Origin: Mycobacterium haemophilum DSM 44634
GTDB taxonomy: Bacteria; Actinomycetota; Actinomycetes; Mycobacteriales; Mycobacteriaceae
DNA: 64,000 nt
Reading direction: 5' to 3'
Assembly: GCF_000340435.2 (NCBI RefSeq)
Contig: NZ_CP011883.2
Coordinates: 1,782,687-1,846,686, forward strand
In this document: piece by piece, positions 52,872 to 61,101 of the stretch
Position numbering within the stretch: position 1 is the first letter of the stretch
Layout: each line of letters begins with the position of its first letter
The notes under the pieces: model-generated
Seen by the model: only the letters and a program-made list of their open reading frames with translations
Databases searched by the model: none
Told to the model about the DNA's origin: nothing
Made by a program: the position numbers and the translations under genes

Positions 52872-52900
52872 TGAAATATGTTGGATAGCAACATATTTCA
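52872..52900. promoter_or_regulatory. Perfect 12-bp inverted repeat upstream of priA
   Basis: TGAAATATGTTG (52872-52883) and CAACATATTTCA (52889-52900) are perfect inverted repeats around GATAG. This AT-rich palindrome in a GC-rich chromosome lies just before TATAACT, a possible -10, and the priA start. It looks like an operator for a dimeric regulator. I do not recognise the motif as one of a known mycobacterial regulator. Confidence 0.6.
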
Positions 52901-52912
52901 GCGTATAACTGG

Positions 52913-54982
52913 ATGCCGTGCCAACCGTTGCGGCCGGTCAGTTGGCTCGACGTGACCCGGGCCAGTGGTGCCCGCACGCCCGTCGAGGTGGAGCCCATCG
53001 CGAGGGTGCTGCCGATGCTGTCGGTGCCGCATCTGGATCGAGAGTTCGATTACCTGGTATCCGCCGAGCAGTCCGACGACGCCCAACCGGGGGTGCGGGT
53101 GCGGGTGCGGTTCCACGGTCGGCTGGTCGACGGGTTTGTGCTGGAGCGCCGCAACGACACAGATCACCCCGGCAAACTGGGCTGGCTGGATCGCGTCGTG
53201 TCCGCTGAACCGGTACTCACCGCAGAAGTGCGCCGGCTGGTCGACGCGGTGGCAGCCCGCTATGCCGGGACCAGACCGGACGTGTTGCGGCTGGCGGTGC
53301 CGGCTCGGCATGCCAGAGTGGAGCGGGAAACCACGGCGGCCCCCGCGTCGCCGCTCCCGTTGATTCCAGCGCCGGTCGACCTGTCCGGCTGGGAGGTTTA
53401 CGGCTGTGGCGGACAGTTCCTGGCCGCGCTGGCCGAGTCACGCGCCGCCCGCGCCGTCTGGCAAGCACTACCCGGCGAGCAGTGGGCAGACCGATTCGCC
53501 GAGGCCGCCACACAAACCATCCGCGCCGGACGTGCCGCGTTGGCGATCGTGCCTGATCAGCGGGATCTGGATGCGCTGTGGCGGGCTGTGACGGCTCGTG
53601 TCGACGAACGCAGCGTGGTGGCTCTCTCGGCGGGCCTGGGGCCGGCCGCGCGGTATCGGCGTTGGCTGGCGGCGCTGCGCGGCAGTGCGCGGCTGGTGAT
53701 CGGCACCCGCAGCGCGGTGTTCGCGCCGGTCAGCGACCTTGGTTTGGTCATGGTCTGGTCTGACGCCGACGACACGTTGGCCGAGCCACGGGCACCCTAT
53801 CCGCATGCCCGGGAGGTGGCGATGCTGCGCGCGCATCAGGCCCGCTGTGCAGCATTGATCGGCGGCTACACCCGGACGGCAGAAGCCCACGCATTGGTGC
53901 GCAGCGGATGGGCCCACGATGTGGTTGCGGCGCGCTCGGTGGTTCGTGCCCACGCTCCGCGGGTAGTGGCTCTCGACGACAGCGGATATGCCGAGGAACG
54001 CGACCCGGCCGCCCGTACCGCGCGACTTCCGTCGATTGCGCTGCGCGCGGCCCGCTCGGCGCTTGCGAATGGAGCACCGGTGCTCGTGCAGGTGCCGCGG
54101 CGTGGGTATGTGCCGTCGCTGGCCTGCGGGCGCTGCCGGACGGTCGCCCGTTGTCGACATTGCACGGGTCCGCTCTCGCTGCTAGACCGCACCACCCCCG
54201 GTACCGTGTGCCGCTGGTGTGGCCGGGTCGACCCGACGCTGCGTTGCGCACGCTGCGGGTCGGAGGCGGTGCGTGCGGTGGTAGTTGGGGCTCGTCGCAC
54301 GGCCGAAGAGCTCGGCCGGGCGTTCGCCGGTACGCCGGTCATCACCTCGGCTGGTGACACCATTGTGCCGGAAGTCGGCGCCCGACCGGCCCTGGTGGTC
54401 GCCACTCCGGGGGCTGAACCGCGCGCGTCAGGTGGGTACGGGGCAGCGCTGCTGCTGGACACCTGGGCACTGCTGGGCCGGCAAGATCTGCGCGCGGCCG
54501 AGGACGCACTGTGGCGTTGGATGACCGCGGCCGCATTAGTGCGTGCGCGCGGCGAGGGGGGCGTGGTGACGGTAGTCGCCGAAGCCTCCATTCCGACAGT
54601 GCAGTCGCTGATCCGGTGGGATCCGGTCGGTCACGCAGAGGCTGAACTGGCGGCTCGAACCGAAGTCGGCCTGCCGCCTAACGTGCACATCGCGGCCGTC
54701 GACGGTACCGCCGGCGCAATCAACGCGCTGCTGCAGGAGGCCGGGTTGTCCGACCACGAAACTATCCAAGCCGACCTGCTCGGCCCGGTGGACCTGCCGC
54801 CGGGCGTGCGCCGCCCAGCCGGCACCCCCGCCGGCGCACCGGTCAGCAGGATGTTGGTACGGGTGCCTCGCGAGCAGGGCCTGCAACTGGCAGCGAGTCT
54901 GCGACGTGGCATCGGCGTGCTCAGCGTCCGGCAAACCCACCAGCCGGTCCGGGTGCAGATTGACCCGCTGCACATTGGATAA
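52913..54982 (+). CDS. priA: PriA-like primosomal protein N' (helicase motifs degenerate)
   Basis: This actinobacterial PriA homologue has 689 residues from ATG 52913. GTG 52952 or 52988 are alternatives nearer the start of homology (EPIARVLPMLSVPHLDREFD). The N-terminal 3'-DNA-binding domain is clear, and the zinc region has eight cysteines in SLACGRCRTVARCRHCTGPL and VCRWCGRVDPTLRCARCGSE (about residues 403-455). Where Walker A GxGKT is expected the sequence reads QALPGEQWADRFAE, so helicase activity is probably lost, as in other mycobacteria. fmt, rsmB and rpe lie further downstream, as in related genomes. Confidence 0.9.
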   Translation: MPCQPLRPVSWLDVTRASGARTPVEVEPIARVLPMLSVPHLDREFDYLVSAEQSDDAQPGVRVRVRFHGRLVDGFVLERRNDTDHPGKLGWLDRVVSAEPVLTAEVRRLVDAVAARYAGTRPDVLRLAVPARHARVERETTAAPASPLPLIPAPVDLSGWEVYGCGGQFLAALAESRAARAVWQALPGEQWADRFAEAATQTIRAGRAALAIVPDQRDLDALWRAVTARVDERSVVALSAGLGPAARYRRWLAALRGSARLVIGTRSAVFAPVSDLGLVMVWSDADDTLAEPRAPYPHAREVAMLRAHQARCAALIGGYTRTAEAHALVRSGWAHDVVAARSVVRAHAPRVVALDDSGYAEERDPAARTARLPSIALRAARSALANGAPVLVQVPRRGYVPSLACGRCRTVARCRHCTGPLSLLDRTTPGTVCRWCGRVDPTLRCARCGSEAVRAVVVGARRTAEELGRAFAGTPVITSAGDTIVPEVGARPALVVATPGAEPRASGGYGAALLLDTWALLGRQDLRAAEDALWRWMTAAALVRARGEGGVVTVVAEASIPTVQSLIRWDPVGHAEAELAARTEVGLPPNVHIAAVDGTAGAINALLQEAGLSDHETIQADLLGPVDLPPGVRRPAGTPAGAPVSRMLVRVPREQGLQLAASLRRGIGVLSVRQTHQPVRVQIDPLHIG

Positions 54983-54991
54983 CCGCACAGC

Positions 54992-55266
54992 TTGCGGGCG
55001 ACGAAAAATCAAGTATTCCACTCCATTACGCCGTCCTCTTGCCGGCTGAGCTCGGCGAGTTCCGCATCGAGCGCGGCTACGCGGTTGATGACGCGGGGCG
55101 AATGGGTACCGGCCATAGCAGCGGGGTCCCGAGCCGGCGGCTACGTCAAGGACAAGATCGCCGGAACGAATACCGGTGGTAGCGCACAGGGTTGGGCCAA
55201 GTACCGCCAGAACCTCGCCGTTGCGGGCAGGAATTTTCGACCGGTACCTTCGATCGCGGTCTGTGG
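54992..55266 (-). pseudogene. Internally deleted methyltransferase (Rv1403c-like) remnant
   Basis: On the minus strand GEVLAVLGPTLCATTGIRSG then LVLDVAAGSG gives the N-terminal SAM-binding region of the Rv1403c/Rv1405c methyltransferase family. Immediately afterwards, in another frame, RVINRVAALDAELAELSRQE and DGVMEWNT match the C-terminus of the same family. About 180 residues are missing between. The intact paralogue is 1 kb away at 55981-56805. The promoter-side operator sequence is retained. Confidence 0.82.
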
Positions 55267-55268
55267 CA

Positions 55269-55307
55269 ATAGTGTGTGAGTGCAATAGTCTATAATTGCC
55301 ACACTAT
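55269..55307. promoter_or_regulatory. Candidate operator of the MarR regulator (divergent intergenic region)
   Basis: ATAGTGTG (55269-55276) and CACACTAT (55300-55307) are perfect inverted repeats. Between them TGCAATAGTCTATAATTGC has GCAAT/ATTGC arms. The core GCAATAGT...TATAA recurs in the promoter of the neighbouring methyltransferase gene. In M. tuberculosis Rv1404 represses Rv1403c and Rv1405c, so these are plausible binding sites. Confidence 0.6.
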
Positions 55308-55390
55308 AGGGCTGTTACACTTTCTATGCTTTAGCCTGGGTAGTACGACAACGACGTTGGCGGCCCGAGAAGGGCTCTGGACATGGGGGC

Positions 55391-55876
55391 ATGATGGCAA
55401 CGGAAAATGCGGCGGCAGTTGACGAGTCGTTGGATGGCATCACCGATGCCTTGCTGACGGCGTCCCGGTTGCTGGTCGCTGTCTCGGCTCACTCGATCGG
55501 CGAGGTCGACGAGACGATCACCATTCCGCAGTTCCGAACGCTGGTGATCTTGTCCAATCGGGGGCCGGTCAACCTGGCCACCTTGGCTGGTTTGTTGGGT
55601 GTGCAACCGTCGGCCACTGGCCGGATGGTCGATCGGCTGGTCGCCGCCGGGCTGATCGATCGCCTGCCGCACCCGACCTCGCGGCGGGAACTGCTCGCCG
55701 CGTTGACCAAGCGTGGACGGGAGATCGTCGGGCGGGTCACCTCGCAGCGGCGTGCCGAAATCGCGCGAATCGTCGAAAAAATGCCACCTCCCGAACGTCA
55801 CGGGCTGGTACGGGCTTTGACGGCATTCAGCGCCGCTGGCGGTGAGCCAGACGCGCACCTCGATATAGACATGTAG
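55391..55876 (+). CDS. MarR-family transcriptional regulator (Rv1404-like)
   Basis: This 161-residue MarR regulator has a winged helix of VNLATLAGLLGVQPSATGRM (recognition helix), VDRLVAAGLIDRLPHPTSRR (wing) and ELLAALTKRGREIVGRV. N- and C-terminal helices form the dimer. An ATG at 55394 is an alternative start. Its orthologue Rv1404 represses the two flanking methyltransferase genes. Here one target is a remnant and the other intact. Confidence 0.92.
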   Translation: MMATENAAAVDESLDGITDALLTASRLLVAVSAHSIGEVDETITIPQFRTLVILSNRGPVNLATLAGLLGVQPSATGRMVDRLVAAGLIDRLPHPTSRRELLAALTKRGREIVGRVTSQRRAEIARIVEKMPPPERHGLVRALTAFSAAGGEPDAHLDIDM

Positions 55877-55980
55877 GCGTGGCCACGGCTCGCTGCAAAG
55901 GGCCGATGGTCAAGTCTTTGTGGCAGCGCCCCGAGCTCGGCGTTGGGGGCCGGAGGGTGCCGAGCTCAGGGCGGCCGGTC

Positions 55981-56805
55981 TCAGTGCTTTTGAGCGGTGA
56001 GCAGCAGGTATTCCCAATCCATCGCGCCGTTCGTCAGGTATTCCTGTGCGAGCTCGGTGAGTTGGGCGTCGAGTTCGGCGGCTAGCACTGCATTGTCGCC
56101 GATGTTTGCGTAGGCCTCGATCGTTGGACCGTAATGGCTCTTGAAGTAGTCATGGACGCCCTGGGCGGTGGCGAACCGCTTCACCTCGAGCTGTCTGCGC
56201 TCCGTTTTGACGTTGCTGACGCCATCGCCCAGCAGCCCGCGGATGTAGGCCTCGCGTCCCCATAGCGCCGCCGGGGGTAAGGCCGCCGAGAGGCTTGGCC
56301 GGTATGGCCTGATGGTGGCTAACATTCGGCCGAAGAAGCCCTCTTGCGTCCAGCTCATCACACCGATCGTCCCGCCGGGCCGGCAAACTCGAACCAGCTC
56401 GCTGGCAGCGCGTCGATGGTCTGGCGCAAACATCACGCCGATGGCCGACATCACGACATCGAACTCCCCGTCGCCAAACGGCAGGGCTTGTGCATTGGCT
56501 TCCCGGTATTCGAGCGTCAACCCGAGCTCTGCAGCCCTGGCCTGGGAGCGCTGCAACAGCTCCGGCGTCAGGTCGGTGGAGACAATGGTGGCGCCGGTCT
56601 TGGCGGCAGGAAGCGAGATGTTGCCGGAGCCGGCGGCGACGTCGAGTACTCGAACGCCAGGTCGAATGCCCGTGGCGGCGACCAGGATTGGCCCCAATGG
56701 GGCCATCACCTCCTCGGCCATCAGAGCGTAGTCGCCCAGTGCCCACATCGCTCGATGCGTAGCCGCAAGTGACTGGTCCTCATGGATGGGTATGTCGAGG
56801 TTCAC
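55981..56805 (-). CDS. Class I SAM-dependent methyltransferase (Rv1405c-like)
   Basis: GTG 56805 gives 274 residues, the Rv1405c length. HRAMWALGDYALMAEEVMAP is the family N-terminus. Motif I is VRVLDVAAGSGNISLPAAKT, then STDLTPELLQRSQARAAELG, PFGDGEFDVVMSAIGVMFAP and ELVRVCRPGGTIGVMSWTQE. The end is MDWEYLLLTAQKH. The acceptor is unknown. The gene is likely repressed by the divergent MarR protein through the motif in its promoter. The frame extends upstream to 56946 without homology. Confidence 0.9.
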   Translation of the reverse strand: MNLDIPIHEDQSLAATHRAMWALGDYALMAEEVMAPLGPILVAATGIRPGVRVLDVAAGSGNISLPAAKTGATIVSTDLTPELLQRSQARAAELGLTLEYREANAQALPFGDGEFDVVMSAIGVMFAPDHRRAASELVRVCRPGGTIGVMSWTQEGFFGRMLATIRPYRPSLSAALPPAALWGREAYIRGLLGDGVSNVKTERRQLEVKRFATAQGVHDYFKSHYGPTIEAYANIGDNAVLAAELDAQLTELAQEYLTNGAMDWEYLLLTAQKH

Positions 56806-56850
56806 TCTGATCTCCTCCCAGGTGGCGATAATGCCCGCTAGAAATAGTAT

Positions 56851-56876
56851 GCACTTGCAATAGTAAATGTCTATAA
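56851..56876. promoter_or_regulatory. Second candidate MarR operator, in the methyltransferase promoter
   Basis: TTGCAATAGTAAATGTCTAT then AAC, at about 56855-56876, shares GCAATAGT and CTATAA with the site at 55281-55296. It lies ~45-70 bases upstream of the Rv1405c-like start. The spacing between the half-elements is longer than in the first site. Confidence 0.5.
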
Positions 56877-56974
56877 CATCTGTGGGTGATTTGTGCATGT
56901 CACCGATGTGGCCTACGACACATGTACACGGCCTGCGGAATAGCAAGGACGGGGACCGTTCTTAGACTGTTCCG

Positions 56975-57925
56975 GTGCGTCTCGTCTTTGCCGGCACCCC
57001 CGAACCCGCGCTGCCCGCGCTGCGTCGTCTCATCGACTCGCCTCGTCATGACGTGGTTGCCGTGTTGACCCGGCCCGACGCCGCATCCGGCAGGAGGGGC
57101 AAGCCGGAACCGTCGCCGGTGGCCCGCGAGGCGCTCGACCGCGGCATTCCATTGCTGCGGCCAGCTCGGCCGAACTCGCCCGAGTTTGTCAGCGAACTAT
57201 CGGAGTTGGCACCGCAGTGTTGCGCGGTGGTGGCCTACGGCGCGCTGCTGGCCAATCCGCTGCTCGCGGTGCCACCGCGCGGCTGGGTTAACTTGCACTT
57301 CTCGCTGCTGCCGGCCTGGCGCGGCGCGGCGCCGGTGCAAGCTGCGATCGCCGCTGGCGACACGATCACCGGAGCGACGACGTTCCAGATCGAGCCGAGC
57401 CTGGATTCTGGACCGGTTTATGGAGTCGTCACCGAGACGATCCAGCCGACTGACACCGCTGGCGATCTGCTTGAGCGACTGGCGGTTTCCGGGGCGACGC
57501 TGCTGTCGAGCACACTGGACGGCATCGCCGACGCGACGCTGACACCGCGACCGCAACCGGCCGAAGGGGTTAGCGTCGCGCCGAAAATCACCGTTGAGCA
57601 GGCCCGGGTGCGCTGGGATCTGCCGGCTCCAGTTGTTGAGCGTCGCATTCGGGCCGTCACGCCCAACCCGGGGGCCTGGACATTTATCGGTGAGTTACGG
57701 GTCAAACTCGGACCTGTGCACCTCGACGCTGGCGCTGCTGATCTGCCGAGGCCGTTGAAGCCCTTGCCGCCCGGTGGTATTCACGTAGACCGCAAAAGCG
57801 TGTGGATCGGTACTGGATCAGATCCGGTGCGGCTGGGCCAGATTCAGCCGCCAGGAAAGAAACTCATGAACGCTGTCGACTGGGCGCGGGGCGCCCGGCT
57901 GGACCCCGCAGTGCGGGCATTATGA
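56975..57925 (+). CDS. fmt: Methionyl-tRNA formyltransferase
   Basis: Fmt formylates initiator Met-tRNA with 10-formyl-THF. It has 316 residues. MRLVFAGTPEPALPALRRLI starts the fold. NLHFSLLPAWRGAAPVQAAI carries the catalytic Asn and His, and the conserved Asp lies in IEPSLDSGPVYG. The C-terminal OB-like domain ends near PPGKKLMNAVDWARGAR. The start is GTG. The stop overlaps the rsmB ATG (ATGA). Confidence 0.96.
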   Translation: MRLVFAGTPEPALPALRRLIDSPRHDVVAVLTRPDAASGRRGKPEPSPVAREALDRGIPLLRPARPNSPEFVSELSELAPQCCAVVAYGALLANPLLAVPPRGWVNLHFSLLPAWRGAAPVQAAIAAGDTITGATTFQIEPSLDSGPVYGVVTETIQPTDTAGDLLERLAVSGATLLSSTLDGIADATLTPRPQPAEGVSVAPKITVEQARVRWDLPAPVVERRIRAVTPNPGAWTFIGELRVKLGPVHLDAGAADLPRPLKPLPPGGIHVDRKSVWIGTGSDPVRLGQIQPPGKKLMNAVDWARGARLDPAVRAL

Positions 57926-59352
57926 CCTCAGGCCAGGCTAAGCCACGCCGAAACCAGCCAGACCGCAAACCAGTCCGACCGCAGAATCGAGCACGCGGGC
58001 CGCGTCGCCGGCCGCTGGACCCGGCGCGTCACGCTGCGTTTGAAGTGCTTCGAGCGGTCAGTGAACGCGACGCGTATGCGAACCTTGCGCTGCCCGCACT
58101 GCTGCAGCAACGTGGTATCAGCGGACGAGACGCGGCGTTCGCCACCGAGCTGGCTTACGGCGCGTGCCGAACCCGGGGTTTGCTCGACGCGGTCATCGGT
58201 GCGGCGGCGGGACGCTCGCCGCAAGCGATCAATCCGGTGTTACTCGACCTGCTCCGGCTGGGCACCTATCAGCTGCTGCGTACCCGCGTCGAGGCGCACG
58301 CCGCGGTGTCCACCACCGTTGAACAGGCCGGAATCGAATTTGACTCGGCGCGAGCGGGTTTCGTCAATGGCGTGTTGCGTACTATCGCCGAGCGAGACGA
58401 GCGATCCTGGGTGGACGAGCTGGCCCCCGACCCGTCAGGCGATCCGATCGGGTACGCGGCGTTCGTCCATGCCCATCCACGCTGGATTGCCCAGGCCTTC
58501 GTTGACGCGCTGGGTTCGGCGGCGACAGAGCTCGACGCGGTACTGGCCAGCGACGACGAACGGCCCCGGGTGCACTTGGCGGCCCGCCCTTCAGTGCTGA
58601 GCGCTGCAGAACTAGCCGACACGGTGCACGGCACCGTTGGTCGGTACTCGCCGTATGCGGTGTACCTCTCTGGTGGCGACCCCGGACAGCTGGCACCGGT
58701 GCGCGACGGCGCAGCCCTGGTCCAGGATGAGGGCAGTCAGTTGGTGGCCCGCGCACTCACCCTGGCACCGGTCGACGGTGACACTGGCCGATGGCTGGAT
58801 CTGTGCGCCGGGCCGGGCGGCAAGACCGCGCTGCTGGCTGCGCTGGGTGCCGGCTGCGGCGCTCGGGTCACCGCAGTCGAGCCGGCGCCGCGCCGTGCCG
58901 ATCTGGTGGTGGACAATACCCGCGGGTTGCCGGTAGACGTGCTGCGTGTCGACGGGCGCCAGTCCGGCCTCGACCCGGGTTTCGACCGGGTGCTCATCGA
59001 CGTGCCCTGCACCGGGTTAGGCGCACTGCGCCGTCGGCCCGAGGCCCGCTGGCGGCGTCAGCCTAGTGACGTGCCAGCGCTAGCCAAGCTGCAACGCGAG
59101 CTGCTGAGTGCCGCGATCGCGCTGACCCGACCCGGTGGCGTGCTGCTTTATTCGACGTGTTCACCGCACCTGGCCGAGACGGTAGGAGTGATAGCCGACG
59201 CGTTGCGTCGTCATCCGGTGTGCGCGTTGGACACCCGGTCGTTGTTTGAGCCGATCACCGAGGGGCTGGGCGATGGTCCGTATGTGCAGCTTTGGCCGCA
59301 CCGGCACGGCACCGACGCCATGTTCGCGGCCGCCTTGCGCCGCCTGGCGTGA
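57922..59352 (+). CDS. rsmB: 16S rRNA (cytosine-C5) methyltransferase RsmB (Fmu)
   Basis: This 476-residue enzyme methylates C967 of 16S rRNA in E. coli numbering. An Arg/Pro-rich N-terminus leads to a NusB-like domain (RHAAFEVLRAVSERDAYANL, GISGRDAAFATELAYGACRT). The catalytic domain follows: WLDLCAGPGGKTALLAALGA, VLIDVPCTGLGALRRRPEAR (Cys) and GGVLLYSTCSPHLAETVGVI (nucleophile Cys). ATG 57922 is chosen because it overlaps the fmt stop; the open frame before it lies within fmt. Confidence 0.95.
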   Translation: MTSGQAKPRRNQPDRKPVRPQNRARGPRRRPLDPARHAAFEVLRAVSERDAYANLALPALLQQRGISGRDAAFATELAYGACRTRGLLDAVIGAAAGRSPQAINPVLLDLLRLGTYQLLRTRVEAHAAVSTTVEQAGIEFDSARAGFVNGVLRTIAERDERSWVDELAPDPSGDPIGYAAFVHAHPRWIAQAFVDALGSAATELDAVLASDDERPRVHLAARPSVLSAAELADTVHGTVGRYSPYAVYLSGGDPGQLAPVRDGAALVQDEGSQLVARALTLAPVDGDTGRWLDLCAGPGGKTALLAALGAGCGARVTAVEPAPRRADLVVDNTRGLPVDVLRVDGRQSGLDPGFDRVLIDVPCTGLGALRRRPEARWRRQPSDVPALAKLQRELLSAAIALTRPGGVLLYSTCSPHLAETVGVIADALRRHPVCALDTRSLFEPITEGLGDGPYVQLWPHRHGTDAMFAAALRRLA

Positions 59353-59395
59353 GCCGCGCCGCGGCACGCATCGTCGCCGGACTAATCTGTCGCTC

Positions 59396-60085
59396 ATGCC
59401 TGGCCACCATGCGCGACCCTTGATCGCGCCGTCGATCCTGGCCGCTGATTTCGCCCGGCTCGCCGATGAAGCGGCCGTCGTGGCGGGCGCCGACTGGTTG
59501 CATGTCGATGTGATGGACGGTCACTTCGTGCCGAACCTGACGATCGGACTGCCGGTGGTGCAGAGCCTGCTGGCCGCCAGCGACATCCCGATGGATTGTC
59601 ATCTGATGATCGACAACCCAGACCGGTGGGCACCGCCGTACGCCGAAGCGGGTGCCTATAACGTCACCTTCCACGCCGAGGCCACCGACAATCCGGTCGG
59701 GGTAGCCCGCGATATCCGGGCCGCTGGCGCAAAAGCGGGGATCAGCGTGAAGCCTGGGACACCGCTGGATCCCTACCTGGATATCTTGCCGCACTTCGAC
59801 ACCCTGCTCATCATGTCGGTGGAGCCCGGTTTCGGGGGCCAGGAATTCATCCCCGAAGTGCTGAGCAAGGTGCGTACAGTACGCAAGATGGTCGATTCGG
59901 GCGAGTTGACGATCCTGGTCGAGATCGATGGCGGCATCAATGCGGACACCATTGAGCAGGCAGCCGAAGCTGGCGTGGACTGTTTCGTCGCCGGATCGGC
60001 CGTTTACGGCGTGGCCGACCCCAGCGCCGCGGTAGCCGCCTTACGGCGACAGGCTGGTGCCGTGTCGTCGCATCTACGCCGGTGA
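59396..60085 (+). CDS. rpe: Ribulose-phosphate 3-epimerase
   Basis: This TIM-barrel epimerase interconverts ribulose-5-P and xylulose-5-P. ATG 59396 gives 229 residues. IAPSILAADFARLADEA, WLHVDVMDGHFVPNLTIGLP (metal His/Asp), HLMIDNPDRW, MSVEPGFGGQEFIPEVLSKV and EIDGGINADT with AGSAVYG are conserved. It supplies pentose phosphates near the riboflavin genes. The stop overlaps the ribD GTG (GTGA). Confidence 0.96.
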   Translation: MPGHHARPLIAPSILAADFARLADEAAVVAGADWLHVDVMDGHFVPNLTIGLPVVQSLLAASDIPMDCHLMIDNPDRWAPPYAEAGAYNVTFHAEATDNPVGVARDIRAAGAKAGISVKPGTPLDPYLDILPHFDTLLIMSVEPGFGGQEFIPEVLSKVRTVRKMVDSGELTILVEIDGGINADTIEQAAEAGVDCFVAGSAVYGVADPSAAVAALRRQAGAVSSHLRR

Positions 60086-61101
60086 GCGTTCAAACGGTCG
60101 ACAGCCTCGACGCCGCCATGCGGCTGGCTGTCGAACAGTCCTACCTGGTTAAGGGCACCACCTATCCGAATCCACCGGTCGGGGCGGTCATTGTGGACCC
60201 CGACGGGCGGGTTGTCGGCGTTGGCGCCACCGAGCCGGCCGGCGGTGACCATGCTGAGGTGGTGGCGCTGCGTAAGGCCGGCGGTACGGCCGCCGGCGCC
60301 ATTGCGGTGGTCACCCTCGAGCCTTGCAACCACTACGGCAAGACGCCGCCATGTGTGAACGCGCTGCTGGAAGCCAGAGTAGGAACGGTGGTCTATGGCG
60401 TCGCCGACCCTAACGCGATCGCCGGTGGCGGCGCGGCCCGGTTGACGGCAGCCGGCGTGCATGTGCGGTCCGGGGTGTTGGCTGATTTGGTGACCGCCGG
60501 ACCGCTGCGGGAGTGGCTGCACAAGCAGCGGACCGGGCTGCCGCACGTGACGTGGAAGTACGCCAGCAGCATCGACGGTCGCAGCGCTGCCGCCGACGGC
60601 TCCAGCCAGTGGATCTCCAGCGAAGCCGCGCGCGCCGATGTGCATCGTCGCCGCGCCACCGCCGATGCGATCGTGGTCGGCACCGGCACCGTCCTGGCTG
60701 ATAATCCGACCCTCACGGCCCGCCTGGCCAACGGTGCGCTGGCCGACCGGCAACCGCTGCGAGTGGTGGTGGGCATGCGGGACATACCGCCAGAAGCCAA
60801 CGTTCTCAACGACGATTCGCGCACCATGGTGATTCGTACCCACGATCCCATGGAGGTCCTCAAGGCGCTCTCAGATCGGACCGATGTACTGCTGGAAGGG
60901 GGCCCCACCCTCGCCGGTGCTTTCCTGCGGGCCGGAGTCATCAACCGGATCCTGGCCTACGTCGCGCCGATCCTGCTGGGTGGCCCCGTCACTGCCGTTG
61001 ACGACGTAGGCGTGCCCAACATCGCGCGGGCGCTGCGCTGGCAGTTCGACGGCATCGATCGAGCTGGCCCTGATCTGGTGCTCAGCCTGGTGGCGCGGTA
61101 G
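60082..61101 (+). CDS. ribD: Bifunctional riboflavin biosynthesis deaminase/reductase
   Basis: RibD (annotated ribG) deaminates and then reduces the pyrimidine intermediate of riboflavin synthesis. The N-terminal zinc deaminase has GGDHAEVVALRKAG (HAE) and LEPCNHYGKTPPCVNALLEA (PCxxxxxxPPC). The C-terminal NADPH reductase has HVTWKYASSIDGRSAAADGS and SQWISSEAARADVHRRRATA, with VLLEGGPTLAGAFL. It has 339 residues. Its 3' end overlaps the 3' end of the convergent P55 gene by 20 bases. Confidence 0.96.
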   Translation: MSVQTVDSLDAAMRLAVEQSYLVKGTTYPNPPVGAVIVDPDGRVVGVGATEPAGGDHAEVVALRKAGGTAAGAIAVVTLEPCNHYGKTPPCVNALLEARVGTVVYGVADPNAIAGGGAARLTAAGVHVRSGVLADLVTAGPLREWLHKQRTGLPHVTWKYASSIDGRSAAADGSSQWISSEAARADVHRRRATADAIVVGTGTVLADNPTLTARLANGALADRQPLRVVVGMRDIPPEANVLNDDSRTMVIRTHDPMEVLKALSDRTDVLLEGGPTLAGAFLRAGVINRILAYVAPILLGGPVTAVDDVGVPNIARALRWQFDGIDRAGPDLVLSLVAR

